Positions 18,690 to 27,312 of a stretch of 41,346 nt of DNA are shown here, piece by piece. The DNA is from Micromonospora sp. ATCC 39149 (lineage in GTDB: Bacteria > Actinomycetota > Actinomycetes > Mycobacteriales > Micromonosporaceae). Under the pieces are notes generated by a model. The model had not been told where the DNA came from. It did not search any database and saw only the letters and a program-made list of their open reading frames with translations. Each line of letters begins with the position of its first letter. Position 1 is the first letter of the stretch. The stretch covers positions 1,637,884 through 1,679,229 of the forward strand of contig NZ_GG657738.1 of assembly GCF_000158815.1 (NCBI RefSeq), read 5' to 3'. Position numbers and translations under genes: made by a program.

Positions 18690-21600
18690 ATCGACCTCAA
18701 GTGTGGACACTGCTCACGCGAAGCCGGTCCGGACGACCGCTTCTGCGGCGGGTGCGGGCAGGCTCTGACCCGTGCCTGCGCACGCTGCGGGCACGCCAAC
18801 AGCGCGGAGGCCAACTTCTGCACCAGTTGCGGCCAGCCGCTGCGGGACCGCCCGGTGGTGGTGCAGGAGGACCGCCGCCAGGTCAGCGTCCTGTTCGTCG
18901 ACATCGTCGACTTCACGACGTACGCCGAGCGAGCCGACCCGGAGCAGGCCCGCAGCCTCCAGCAGACCTACTTCGCCACGGTCCGGCGGCTGGTGCACCA
19001 GTACGGCGGGGTGGTCGAGAAATACATCGGCGACGCGGTGATGGCGCTGTTCGGGGCCCCCGTGGCCACCGACAACGACGCGCTGCGCTGCGTACGGGCG
19101 GGGCTGGAGCTGCAACGGAACCTGGCCCGCCAGCCGGCCGGCCCGCACCCGCCGCTCGGCTTCCGGGTCGGCATCGCCACCGGCGAGGCGCTGGTCGACC
19201 TGTCCGCCGCCCGCGACGGCGGGCAGGGCTTCGTCACCGGCGACGTGGTCAACACCGCCTCACGGTTGCAGTCGCTCGCGCCCTCGGGCGGCGTGGTCGT
19301 CGACGAGAGCACCTGGGCGGCGACCCGGCACGACATGGAGTACACCGACCAGCCGCCGGTGACGCTGCGGGGCCGCTCCACGGTCAGCCGGATCTGGCTG
19401 GCCGTGCGCGCGCTGCCGCAGCGGGACCTGAGCACCGCCGAGCTGACCCCGATGGTGAACCGGGAGCACGAGCGCGGCCTGCTGGTCAACGCCCTGCACC
19501 GGACGGTGACCGAGCGCACCTCCCAGCTCGTCACCGTCTTCGGCTCGGCGGGAGTGGGCAAGAGCCGGCTGCTGCGGGAACTGGCCCGGTACGCCGCCAG
19601 CCTGCCCGGGCCGCCGATCACCTGGCTGGTCGGGCAGTGCCCGCCATTTGGCGAGAACGTCACGTACGCCGCGCTCGCCGACATCGTGAGGAGCTGGGTC
19701 GGCGTGTCGAACGTCGACGACCCGGCGGCGCTCGGCGACCGGCTGCGGCAGCGGTTGGGCCGGCTGGCCGACCCGCACGCCGTGCGGCTGGCCGACCCGC
19801 TCGGCCCGCTCATCGGCCTGCCCGGCGAGCGCCTCACCCCAGGCGAGACCGAGACGTCCTGGCGGCGGTTCCTGCTCGCCCTGGCCGGGACCGGGCCTAC
19901 GGTGCTGGTGTTCGAGGACATGCACTGGGCCGACCAGGCGATGCTCGCCTTCGTCGAGCAGCTCGGCGCGGCGGCCCGGGGCGTGCCGCTGCTGGTGCTG
20001 GCCACCGCGCGGCCGGAGCTGCGGGAGCGGCACCCGGCCTGGACGGGGATGATCAGCGGGGTGATGTCGATCTCGGTGCCGCCGATGCACGACTCCGACA
20101 TCGACACCCTCTACTCGCTGCTGCTCGGGCAGTCCGCGCTGCTGCCGGCCTCCCGGGGGCCGCTGATCGAGTTCGCCGACGGCAACCCGCTCTACGCCCA
20201 GGAGTACGCCCGGATGCTGCTCGACGGCGGGCTGCTCGACGCCTCCGGGCGGGCCGACCCGGGCCGCCCGCCGGAGATGCCGCGCACGGTGCAGGCGGTC
20301 ATCGCCAACCGGCTCGACCTGCTCGACCCGGCCGACCGGGCCGTGCTCCAGGCCGCCGCCGTCGTCGGCGTGCAGTTCTGGCCGGGGCCGGTGGCCACCG
20401 CGCTGGGCCGGCCCGTGCGGTGGGTGGAGCGGGCGCTGGGCCGGCTGCAACGGCGGGATTTGGTGTACGAGCAGCCCAGCTCGACGATGCCGGGCCAGCC
20501 CGAGTACCGCTTCCGGCACATCCTGGTGCGCGACGTGTGCTACCAGCGGCTGCCCCGGGCCGAGCGGGTGCTGCGCCACCAGCGCACCGCCGACTGGCTG
20601 GAGCAGGTCACCGACGGCCGGCAGCAGGACCTGGTCGAGGTGCTGGCCAACCACCGCTGGACGGCGCACGAAATCGCCCGCACCGTCGGCCTGGACACCG
20701 CGCCCTACGCCCCGGCGGCGCGGGCCGCGCTGCACCGGGCGGCCCGTCGGGCGTACGAGCTGAACGCGCTGGACACCGCCGCGACCCTGGTGGGGCGGGC
20801 GCTGGCCCTGCCCGGCGGGCCCGAGCCGACCCTGGAGCTGTTCGACGCGGAGCTGGCCCTCTTCCGCGACGGGGACGCGTTCCTGGTCGACGGCGGCGCG
20901 GCGCGGCTGGCCGGGCTGGCCGGCGGGCTGACCGAGGCCGGCGAGCCGACCGGAGCGGCCCGTGCCTGGACGCTGCTCGCCACCGCCGCCTGGCGCCGGG
21001 CGGACCGCGCCGAGACGCTGCGCTGCCTGGACCGGGCGATCGGCATCTACACCGACCTGCCCGACAGCGAGGAGAAGGCGAGCGCCCTGCTGGAGCTGGC
21101 CCGGGTGCACATGCTCAACGCGGAGACCGAGCCGGCGTGCGCGGCGGCCCGGACCGCGGCCGGGCTGGCCGAGCGGCTCCAGCTACGGGAGGTCAGCGCG
21201 AGTGCCCGAATCACGCTCGCGGTGGCCCGTTACCTGTCCGGGGTGCCCGAGGCGTACGCGGAGCTGGTCGAGATCACCGAGCACTGCCGGGTGGAGCGGC
21301 TGGCCAGCCGCCGGCGGGCGGTGCACAACCTGGCCTGGGCGTTGCAGGAGGAGGGCGACCTGGCCGGCTCGGCCCGGCTGGTGGACGAGCAGCGCTCGCT
21401 GGACCTCGGCGGCGAGCACAGCCTCACCGCGAGCTTCGAGGACCAGTGGGCCCGGTCGTACTACGCCGGGGACTGGGGTTCGGCGGCGGAGCTGGCGGCC
21501 GAGTCGACGCGCCGGCCGACCGGCGAGTGGGACATGCACATCGTCGCGGTGTCCGGCTGGATGCGGGCGCTGCGCGGCGACCCGCAGACGCCGACCGCCT

Positions 21601-22190
21601 GGGCGGGTGGGAGCGCCGACGCCCCGCCCGGGGGCGACGATCCGGACCAGGTGGAGCGGGCGGTGGCCGCCGGGCGGCGGTCCGGCTTCCACCGGGTGCT
21701 GCGCTCCACGCTGGCCCACGCCGCGCTGTGCCGGGCCGTGCAGGGGCGCGGGGCCGAGGCGCTGCGGCTGCTCGCCGAGCTGGACGAGGACTGGCGGCGG
21801 ACCCGGGAGATCCCGTTCGCCGAGTGGGTGCCGGCGATCGGCCACGTCGCGGTGGTACTCGGCGGGGACGCGGCCCGGCGGGTGCGCGGACTGCTGACCT
21901 GCGCGCCCCGGATGACGCCCTGGGCGCGGGCCGCCGGGCAGGCGGCGGAGGCCGCGCTGGCCCGGTCGGCCGGCGATACCAGGGCCGCCGCCGAGCTGTT
22001 CCGGTCGGCGGCCGAGCAGTACCGGCACATGGGCGACCGCACCGACCACGCGCTCGCCGCCGCGCTGTCGGTGCGTACCCTGCAGGAGGTGGACCCGGCG
22101 GGCGCGGCCGAGGTGCTGGCCGAGGTACGCGCGTTCGCCGACCGCAACCGCGCGCCGGGCCTGCTCCGCCTCGCCGGGATCGACGGCTAG
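18690..22190 (+). CDS. double zinc-ribbon, adenylate cyclase, AAA ATPase and TPR signalling protein (probable ATC start)
   Basis: A 1166-residue protein if read from the ATC at 18690. Two zinc ribbons come first: C5-x2-C8-x10-C19-x2-C22 and C30-x2-C33-x10-C44-x2-C47. A class III cyclase domain (about 60-235) has metal aspartates D71 and D115, adenine-selecting K111 and D185, and transition-state N188 and R192, so it should make cAMP. A large ATPase region follows, with Walker A GSAGVGKS near 285-292 and Walker B VLVFEDMHWAD. The C-terminal 500 residues are helical TPR-like. No ATG, GTG or TTG precedes the ribbons in frame; GGAG lies six bases before the ATC. The first standard start, GTG 18855, would delete both ribbons. 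It probably couples a protein or nucleotide signal to cAMP. Confidence 0.88.
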   Translation: MDLKCGHCSREAGPDDRFCGGCGQALTRACARCGHANSAEANFCTSCGQPLRDRPVVVQEDRRQVSVLFVDIVDFTTYAERADPEQARSLQQTYFATVRRLVHQYGGVVEKYIGDAVMALFGAPVATDNDALRCVRAGLELQRNLARQPAGPHPPLGFRVGIATGEALVDLSAARDGGQGFVTGDVVNTASRLQSLAPSGGVVVDESTWAATRHDMEYTDQPPVTLRGRSTVSRIWLAVRALPQRDLSTAELTPMVNREHERGLLVNALHRTVTERTSQLVTVFGSAGVGKSRLLRELARYAASLPGPPITWLVGQCPPFGENVTYAALADIVRSWVGVSNVDDPAALGDRLRQRLGRLADPHAVRLADPLGPLIGLPGERLTPGETETSWRRFLLALAGTGPTVLVFEDMHWADQAMLAFVEQLGAAARGVPLLVLATARPELRERHPAWTGMISGVMSISVPPMHDSDIDTLYSLLLGQSALLPASRGPLIEFADGNPLYAQEYARMLLDGGLLDASGRADPGRPPEMPRTVQAVIANRLDLLDPADRAVLQAAAVVGVQFWPGPVATALGRPVRWVERALGRLQRRDLVYEQPSSTMPGQPEYRFRHILVRDVCYQRLPRAERVLRHQRTADWLEQVTDGRQQDLVEVLANHRWTAHEIARTVGLDTAPYAPAARAALHRAARRAYELNALDTAATLVGRALALPGGPEPTLELFDAELALFRDGDAFLVDGGAARLAGLAGGLTEAGEPTGAARAWTLLATAAWRRADRAETLRCLDRAIGIYTDLPDSEEKASALLELARVHMLNAETEPACAAARTAAGLAERLQLREVSASARITLAVARYLSGVPEAYAELVEITEHCRVERLASRRRAVHNLAWALQEEGDLAGSARLVDEQRSLDLGGEHSLTASFEDQWARSYYAGDWGSAAELAAESTRRPTGEWDMHIVAVSGWMRALRGDPQTPTAWAGGSADAPPGGDDPDQVERAVAAGRRSGFHRVLRSTLAHAALCRAVQGRGAEALRLLAELDEDWRRTREIPFAEWVPAIGHVAVVLGGDAARRVRGLLTCAPRMTPWARAAGQAAEAALARSAGDTRAAAELFRSAAEQYRHMGDRTDHALAAALSVRTLQEVDPAGAAEVLAEVRAFADRNRAPGLLRLAGIDG

Positions 22191-22464
22191 CGGCACCGGC
22201 GGGCCAGGCCGTCGACCAGCACCGGACGGTGGTGGAGGCGATCGCCAGGTGGCCGGGCCGCGTTGCTGGCTGAGGCTCCTGTTAGCAAGCGATAAGCAAA
22301 AACCGACATTGAGGCCAGGCCACGACCTGCGGCAGGGCCGCTGACTTCGTACGGCGCGCCACAACGCACTCCCGGAAGGGGCCCCTGACGTGTCACGATT
22401 CAGGGCACGGCGTGCGGGGCGTCGGGGGCGACCGCACCGCAAGGTGCGCGAGGGAGGATGTCCG

Positions 22465-23292
22465 GTGTCAGCGGGTAGGGCCCGCCGGGGACGGCGGGAC
22501 AACGGGCTCGACGCGAGCGACTATGCCGTCGCCGGCGACGTGGATCCACGCGTGGGCGAACACCTGCTGGACGTGCTGGCCGCGGGCGGCATCGCCGCGT
22601 ACCTGCAACCCTCGGCCGACCTGAACCCGGTCACCCGCACCACCACCGTTCCGGCCCGCCCCGTGGACCGGCTCTACGTCGACCGGTCCCACCTGGGGAC
22701 CGCGCGTGACTACCTCACGCAGCTCGCCGAGGAGACCCCGGCCGGGCCGGCCCGCGACGAGCCCGACGTCGACGCCGAGTGGGCCCGCATCGTCGCCGGC
22801 TTCCACACCGCCCCGGCCGCCGGGGCGCACCCCTGGCCCGCCGCCGAGGACGTCGACGACGGGCCCGACGAGCGGCCGGCGGGCACGACTGGCCGGGTCG
22901 CGGCGGACGAGGGCGGCACCGCCACCGACGTACGCCGGCTGCCGTGGGCCGCCGACGTCTCGGGCGTCTCGGTCGGCGGGAGCCGGCAGGACGAGCCGTC
23001 CCTGCTGGACGGGCTGGACACCTTCGGCGCCGACCTGCCCGACGAGGCGGAGGAGCGCTACACCCCGCCGCCGCCCCCGCCGCTGCCCCACGTCTCCAAG
23101 TACGCGGTGGCCGGCGTGCTGGCCATCGTCGTCGGCTTCGTGCTCTTCCTGGAGCCGACGCTGCTGCCGGTGGACCCCTCCGTGGTGACCCTGCTCGGCT
23201 TCACCGGCGTCCTCGCCGGTTTCGTGACGCTGATCTGGCGGCTGCGCCCCGGCGACTCCGACGACGACCCGGACGACGGCGCCCGGGTCTGA
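22465..23292 (+). CDS. membrane protein with a long cytoplasmic N-terminus
   Basis: A 275-residue protein from the GTG at 22465, seven bases after GGAGG. The N-terminal region (1-75) contains YAVAGDVDPRVGEHLLDVLA and then VPARPVDRLYVD, recurrent in actinomycete proteins of unknown function. A low-complexity acidic and proline stretch follows (about 100-210). Two closely spaced transmembrane helices come next: YAVAGVLAIVVGFVLFL and VVTLLGFTGVLAGFVTLIW. The tail is short and acidic. It is plausibly a small envelope-associated protein. No catalytic motif is visible and I do not assign a function. The 274-base gap upstream holds no gene; it contains a short AT-rich patch at 22278-22305 that may be promoter sequence. 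Confidence 0.75.
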   Translation: MSAGRARRGRRDNGLDASDYAVAGDVDPRVGEHLLDVLAAGGIAAYLQPSADLNPVTRTTTVPARPVDRLYVDRSHLGTARDYLTQLAEETPAGPARDEPDVDAEWARIVAGFHTAPAAGAHPWPAAEDVDDGPDERPAGTTGRVAADEGGTATDVRRLPWAADVSGVSVGGSRQDEPSLLDGLDTFGADLPDEAEERYTPPPPPPLPHVSKYAVAGVLAIVVGFVLFLEPTLLPVDPSVVTLLGFTGVLAGFVTLIWRLRPGDSDDDPDDGARV

Positions 23293-23405
23293 CCCACGCC
23301 CCGCGGCTCACGCTCCGTCGCCCAGCGTCCCCCAGGGCGGGCAGCGGATGCCCGAATTGCGGGACGCGCACCGCCCCCGGCGGGAGGCGTAACAGTGGTG
23401 TAACT

Positions 23406-23416
23406 TACTGTCAGTA
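23406..23416. promoter_or_regulatory. operator-like palindrome upstream of otsA
   Basis: TACTGTCAGTA is a perfect palindrome around a central T, in an AT-richer promoter-like stretch (23390-23430) about 80 bases before the gene. Its form is like TetR-family operators; the regulator is unknown. Confidence 0.45.
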
Positions 23417-23495
23417 GGAATACGGCTGTACGTCACTCCCCCCACTGGCTGCCCGGTTGTTCCTTGCTCGCGGTGGTCGGTCTCTGCTGATCGGA

Positions 23496-24923
23496 ATGCC
23501 CGAGATGCGACAGAGTTCACTCGTGGTGGTGGCCAACCGCCTGCCCATCGACGACAGTGTGGCGCCCGACGGCGCCTGCGAGTGGCGACGCAGCCCCGGT
23601 GGGCTGGTGAGCGCCCTGCATCCCCTGCTGCGGCACACGCCGGCCACCTGGGTCGGTTGGGCCGGCGGCACCGGGCCGGCGCCGAGCCTGCCCGACATCG
23701 GCAGCGTACGGATGCGCACCGTGCCGCTGAGCGGCGAGGACTTCCGCGACCACTACGAAGGCTTCGCCAACTCGACCCTGTGGCCGCTCTACCACGACGC
23801 GGTCGAGCAGCCGGAGTACCACCGCCGCTGGTGGGAGTCATACCAGCGGGTCAACCAGCGGTTCGCCGAGGCGACCGCCGAGGTGGCCGAGCAGGGCGCG
23901 GTGGTCTGGGTGCAGGACTACCACCTGCAACTGGTGCCCGGCCTGCTCCGCGAGCTGCGCCCGGACCTGCGGATCGGCTTCTTCCTGCACGTGCCGTTCC
24001 CGCCGCCGGAGCTGTTCATGCAGCTCCCCCGCCGGGCCGAGCTGCTGCGCGGCATCCTCGGCGCCGACCTGATCGGCTTCCAGCGCGCCCAGGCCGCGCA
24101 CAACTTCGCCCAGCTCGTGGCCAAGGTGCTGGAGCTGCCGGCGACCGACCGGCGGATCGGCGTGGACGGCCGGGTGGTCCGCATCGGAGCGTTCCCGGTC
24201 TCCATCGACACCGCCGAGATGGCCGCCCTCGCGGCCCGCCCCGACGTGGTCGCGCGGGCGCAGCGGCTGCGCCGCGACCTCGGCGATCCCGACCACGTCA
24301 TCCTCAGCGTCGACCGGATGGACTACACCAAGGGCATCGAGCAGCGGCTCAAGGCGTACAGCGAGCTGCTGGCCAGCGGGCACGTCAAGGTGCGCGACAC
24401 GGTGCTGGTGCAGGTGGCGGTGCCCAGCAGGGAACGGGTCACCCAGTACCAGATCCTCCGCGACCGGGTCGAACGCGAGGTGGGGCGGATCAACGGCGAG
24501 TTCGGCCGGGTCGGCGAGCCGGCCATCCACTACCTCACCCAGCCGTTCGACCGGGTCGAACTGGCGGCGCTGTACCGGATCGCCGACGTTATGGCGGTGA
24601 CTCCGCTGCGCGACGGGATGAACCTGGTCGCCAAGGAGTACGTGGCGGCCCGGGTGGACGACACGGGGTCGCTGCTGCTCAGCGAGTTCGCCGGGGCGGC
24701 GGCCGAGCTGCCGCAGGCGTACCTGGTCAACCCGCACGACCTGGAGGGGCTCAAGCAGGGGCTGCTCTCCGCCCTCCAGGCCGACCCGGCCGACGCCACG
24801 CCGCGGATGCGGGCGATGCGCGAGCACCTGCACCGCAACGACATTCGGGCCTGGGCCCGCTCCTACCTCAGCGCCCTCGACGACGGCGGGTCGCTGCTGA
24901 CCCACCTCGCCCCGACCGGCTGA
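23496..24923 (+). CDS. otsA: alpha,alpha-trehalose-phosphate synthase (UDP-forming)
   Basis: A 475-residue GT20 glycosyltransferase that joins UDP- or GDP-glucose to glucose 6-phosphate, giving trehalose 6-phosphate for osmotic and desiccation protection. Typical segments: VVVANRLPI at the N-terminus, [43 protein letters not shown] with its Arg and Lys nucleotide contacts, and [16 protein letters not shown]. The length is normal for bacterial OtsA. Two ATGs (23496 and 23505) are possible; no strong ribosome site distinguishes them. No trehalose-6-phosphate phosphatase gene is adjacent, so OtsB must be encoded elsewhere. It converges on the hydrolase gene through a hairpin. Confidence 0.95.
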   Translation: MPEMRQSSLVVVANRLPIDDSVAPDGACEWRRSPGGLVSALHPLLRHTPATWVGWAGGTGPAPSLPDIGSVRMRTVPLSGEDFRDHYEGFANSTLWPLYHDAVEQPEYHRRWWESYQRVNQRFAEATAEVAEQGAVVWVQDYHLQLVPGLLRELRPDLRIGFFLHVPFPPPELFMQLPRRAELLRGILGADLIGFQRAQAAHNFAQLVAKVLELPATDRRIGVDGRVVRIGAFPVSIDTAEMAALAARPDVVARAQRLRRDLGDPDHVILSVDRMDYTKGIEQRLKAYSELLASGHVKVRDTVLVQVAVPSRERVTQYQILRDRVEREVGRINGEFGRVGEPAIHYLTQPFDRVELAALYRIADVMAVTPLRDGMNLVAKEYVAARVDDTGSLLLSEFAGAAAELPQAYLVNPHDLEGLKQGLLSALQADPADATPRMRAMREHLHRNDIRAWARSYLSALDDGGSLLTHLAPTG

Positions 24924-24932
24924 CGCCGGCAC

Positions 24933-24965
24933 GCCGGCGCGGCCCGCGCTCCGGGTCGCGCCGGC
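24933..24965. terminator. bidirectional hairpin between otsA and the hydrolase
   Basis: GCCGGCGCG and CGCGCCGGC form the outer stem. GCCCG/CGGGT extends it to 14 pairs with one G-U and a five-base loop. It lies between the two convergent stops. Confidence 0.65.
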
Positions 24966-24970
24966 CCCGG

Positions 24971-25786
24971 TCAGGGGTGTTCCTTCTCCAGCCAGTCCAG
25001 GATCGCGTCGATCGGCTCCTGCCAGCGGGCGTCGAGCATCAGGTCGTGCCCCATCCCGGGGAAGAGCAGCGGGGCACCGCCGTGTCGCCGGGCGGCCCGG
25101 GTCAGCGTGGCCGGCGGGACCACCCGGTCGTCGGGGCTGCCCAGCACCAGCACGGGCGGGTCGCCCACGGCCGGCTCCGGGTCGTGGTGGGTCAACAGTT
25201 GCCACTGGGCGCGCCGGCCGGCCCGGCCGAGCCGGGCGGCGTACCGGCGGGCCTCGGCGTCGGGCAGCTCGCGGCTGAACAGCTGCCGGCGGCTCAGCCG
25301 TAACCCCCCACCGACGAGGGCCGGTAGGGTGCCGCCGGGGTTGCGGCGCAGCGCCGTGCCGAGCGTCGCCCAGTCGCCGAGCACCGGGGCGACCAGCACC
25401 GCAGCCCGCGCCGGGTACCGGGCCAGGGCGTGCCGGACCACCAGGGCCCCGGCGCCGTGCCCCACCAGCACCGCCTGGCGCGGCAGGCCCGCCGCCACCT
25501 GCGTCACGTCATGGGCGTACGCCCGCAGCGTCGCCTCCGGCGCCGGCTCGCTGCCGCCGTGCCCGCGCAGGCTCAGCGCGTACGCCGGGAAGCCGCGACC
25601 GGCGGCGTGGGAGAGCCAATGCTCCGCGAACGCCCACGCGCCGTGCCCGAAGCCGGGCACGAACAGCAGCGGCGGGCGGCCCCGTTCCACCTCGGGGAGC
25701 GCGCTGAGCACCTCGCGGCGGGCCGGACGGACCGGCCGGGCCCATTCCCGGCCGCGCATGATCCGCACCCGTTGCTGCTGGCTCAC
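24971..25786 (-). CDS. alpha/beta hydrolase-fold protein lacking the nucleophile serine
   Basis: A 271-residue alpha/beta hydrolase. The oxyanion segment FVPGFGHGAW (42-51) and LRGHGGSE (73-80) are typical. The nucleophile elbow reads V108-G-H-G111-A-G113 where the family has G-x-S-x-G, so the catalytic serine is glycine (codon GGC at 25456-25454, one base from AGC). The acid (D219 or D220 in GSPDDRVVP) and base (H247 in GMGHD) remain. As written it should not act as an ordinary esterase; it may be inactive, a binding protein, or use another residue. The GTG at 25786 overlaps the monooxygenase stop (GTGA) with GGAGGAGAA upstream, so the two are translationally coupled. Confidence 0.85.
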   Translation of the reverse strand: MSQQQRVRIMRGREWARPVRPARREVLSALPEVERGRPPLLFVPGFGHGAWAFAEHWLSHAAGRGFPAYALSLRGHGGSEPAPEATLRAYAHDVTQVAAGLPRQAVLVGHGAGALVVRHALARYPARAAVLVAPVLGDWATLGTALRRNPGGTLPALVGGGLRLSRRQLFSRELPDAEARRYAARLGRAGRRAQWQLLTHHDPEPAVGDPPVLVLGSPDDRVVPPATLTRAARRHGGAPLLFPGMGHDLMLDARWQEPIDAILDWLEKEHP

Positions 25787-27189
25787 TTCTCCTCCAGCTC
25801 GTCCATGGCGCGCTGGACGGCGCGCAGGTAGTCGGCGTGGCCCACCTCGAACCAGTGCCGGCTGCTGTCCTTGACCCTGCCCGAGTACCGCTCGCCGACC
25901 CCGGCCGCGACCCGCTGCGCGAACGCGGCGGCCCGGTCCGGCCGGCGCAGGCGCAACGCGAGCAGCCGGGCGAACAGGACGGTCTGCCAGTGCGACAGGG
26001 GGAAGATCCCCGAGTCGGGCTGGACCAGGCCGGCGACGGCGAGGGTCGGGTGACCGGGGGCGAACGCGTTGAGCCACAGCCGGGGCCGGCCCGACCCGTC
26101 GGTGTCGCCGAGCACCCTGGGGTCGAGGAACTCGAAGCGCGGCAGGTATCCGGTGGCGAAGACGACCAGCTCCGGGTCGATCTCGCGGCCGTCGGTGAGC
26201 TCCACCGCCTTGGCGTGGAACCGGGCCACGTCCGGCACGGGAGTGATCTGGCCGTGGCCGACGTAGTACACGAGCTGGCTGTTGACGATCGGGTGGGTCT
26301 CGTAGACCCGGTGGTCGGGCCGGGGCAGGCCGAACCGGGTCAGGTCGCCGACGGTGAGCCGCAGCGTCCAGTGGTAGAGCCACTGCCGCACGCGCAGCGG
26401 CACCCGCAGCGCGATCAGGCTGTCGTTGACCTGGTCGGCGGGGCGGCCGAAAACGTACTTGGGGGCGTACCAGTAGCCGCGGCGGGTGGAGTGCCAGCAG
26501 CGGGACGCCTGCTGGGCCGCCTCGACGGCGATGTCGCAGCCGGTGTTGCCGGCCCCGACCATCAGCACCCGCTTGCCGCGCAGCTGCGCCGGGTCCTTGT
26601 ACGACGAGGCGTGCATGATCTCGCCCCGGAACTCCTCCAGCCCCTCGTAGTGGGGCAGCTTCGGCGACCAGTTGTGGCCGTTGGCGACGACCACGGCGGC
26701 GTACCGGGAGATGCGCTCGGGGCCGTACCCGCCGGTGCTGCGGGTGGTGACGTCCCAGCGGTCGCCGTCGACCGGCTCGACCCGGATCACCTCGGTGCCG
26801 AACCAGATGTGCTGGCGCAGGTCGAAGTGGTCGGCGTAGCGCTCGAAGTACGACAGCAGCTGACTGTGGTGCGGGTAGTCCGGCCAGTCGTCGGGCATCG
26901 GGAAGTCCGGGAACTGGGTGAACGGCCGCGACGAGATCAGGTGGGTGCTGGCGTAGACGGGGCTGCGGTCGTGCCGCCAGTTCCACGCGCCGCCGATGCC
27001 GGTCTCCCGCTCGTAGCAGTCGACGCCGAAGCCGTGCTCGCGCAGGTTCTTCACGGCGGTCAGGCCGCTGGCTCCGGCGCCGATGACGCAGACCGTGTCG
27101 CCGCGGTCGGAGACCGGTCGGGCGTCCCCGGGCGGGGCGAGCGTCGTCGCGTCCGGCTCGGGACGGCCGGGGTCGGTGGAGGGGGACAC
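25783..27189 (-). CDS. flavin-containing (FMO-type) monooxygenase
   Basis: A 468-residue class B flavoprotein monooxygenase. The FAD-binding motif G37-x-G-x-x-G42 lies in CVIGAGASGL. The FMO fingerprint F-x-G-x-x-x-H-x-x-x-Y is present as FRGEIMHASSY. The NADPH motif is MVGAGNTGCDIA, and VVFATGYLPRF is the FATGY element. It should oxidise a soft nucleophile (N or S) or a ketone with oxygen and NADPH. The fingerprint ending in Y rather than W favours FMO over Baeyer-Villiger type. The GTG at 27189 follows AGGAG by six bases. It is the first gene of a two-gene operon with the hydrolase, recalling oxygenation-plus-hydrolysis catabolic pairs. A dyad lies upstream. Confidence 0.9.
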   Translation of the reverse strand: MSPSTDPGRPEPDATTLAPPGDARPVSDRGDTVCVIGAGASGLTAVKNLREHGFGVDCYERETGIGGAWNWRHDRSPVYASTHLISSRPFTQFPDFPMPDDWPDYPHHSQLLSYFERYADHFDLRQHIWFGTEVIRVEPVDGDRWDVTTRSTGGYGPERISRYAAVVVANGHNWSPKLPHYEGLEEFRGEIMHASSYKDPAQLRGKRVLMVGAGNTGCDIAVEAAQQASRCWHSTRRGYWYAPKYVFGRPADQVNDSLIALRVPLRVRQWLYHWTLRLTVGDLTRFGLPRPDHRVYETHPIVNSQLVYYVGHGQITPVPDVARFHAKAVELTDGREIDPELVVFATGYLPRFEFLDPRVLGDTDGSGRPRLWLNAFAPGHPTLAVAGLVQPDSGIFPLSHWQTVLFARLLALRLRRPDRAAAFAQRVAAGVGERYSGRVKDSSRHWFEVGHADYLRAVQRAMDELEEK

Positions 27190-27229
27190 CGGAATCTCCT
27201 TTGTGCGGCACGAGTGCCGGATCATTCTC

Positions 27230-27246
27230 CTCATGCGCGGCATGAG
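27230..27246 (-). promoter_or_regulatory. operator-like dyad upstream of the monooxygenase operon
   Basis: CTCATGC and GCATGAG flank a GCG spacer, a perfect seven-base dyad 41-57 bases before the monooxygenase start. The form suits a TetR-like repressor. No regulator gene is adjacent. Confidence 0.5.
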
Positions 27247-27312
27247 CGCCGGGTCGCTGCGAAATCCTTCCGGTAACCCGACCGGTTTGTCCAGCCCTCC
27301 GTGGAGGGCGGG

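Noticed and set aside
22200..22273. Plus-strand peptide QHRTVVEAIARWPGR resembling the end of DUF924 proteins
   Set aside because: Too short, lacks the F-P-H-R-N core, and no other part of the family is found.
22278..22305. AT-rich patch with TTAGCAAG/ATAAGCAA
   Set aside because: Could be a promoter or operator, but no -10/-35 pair at suitable spacing or complete palindrome was found.
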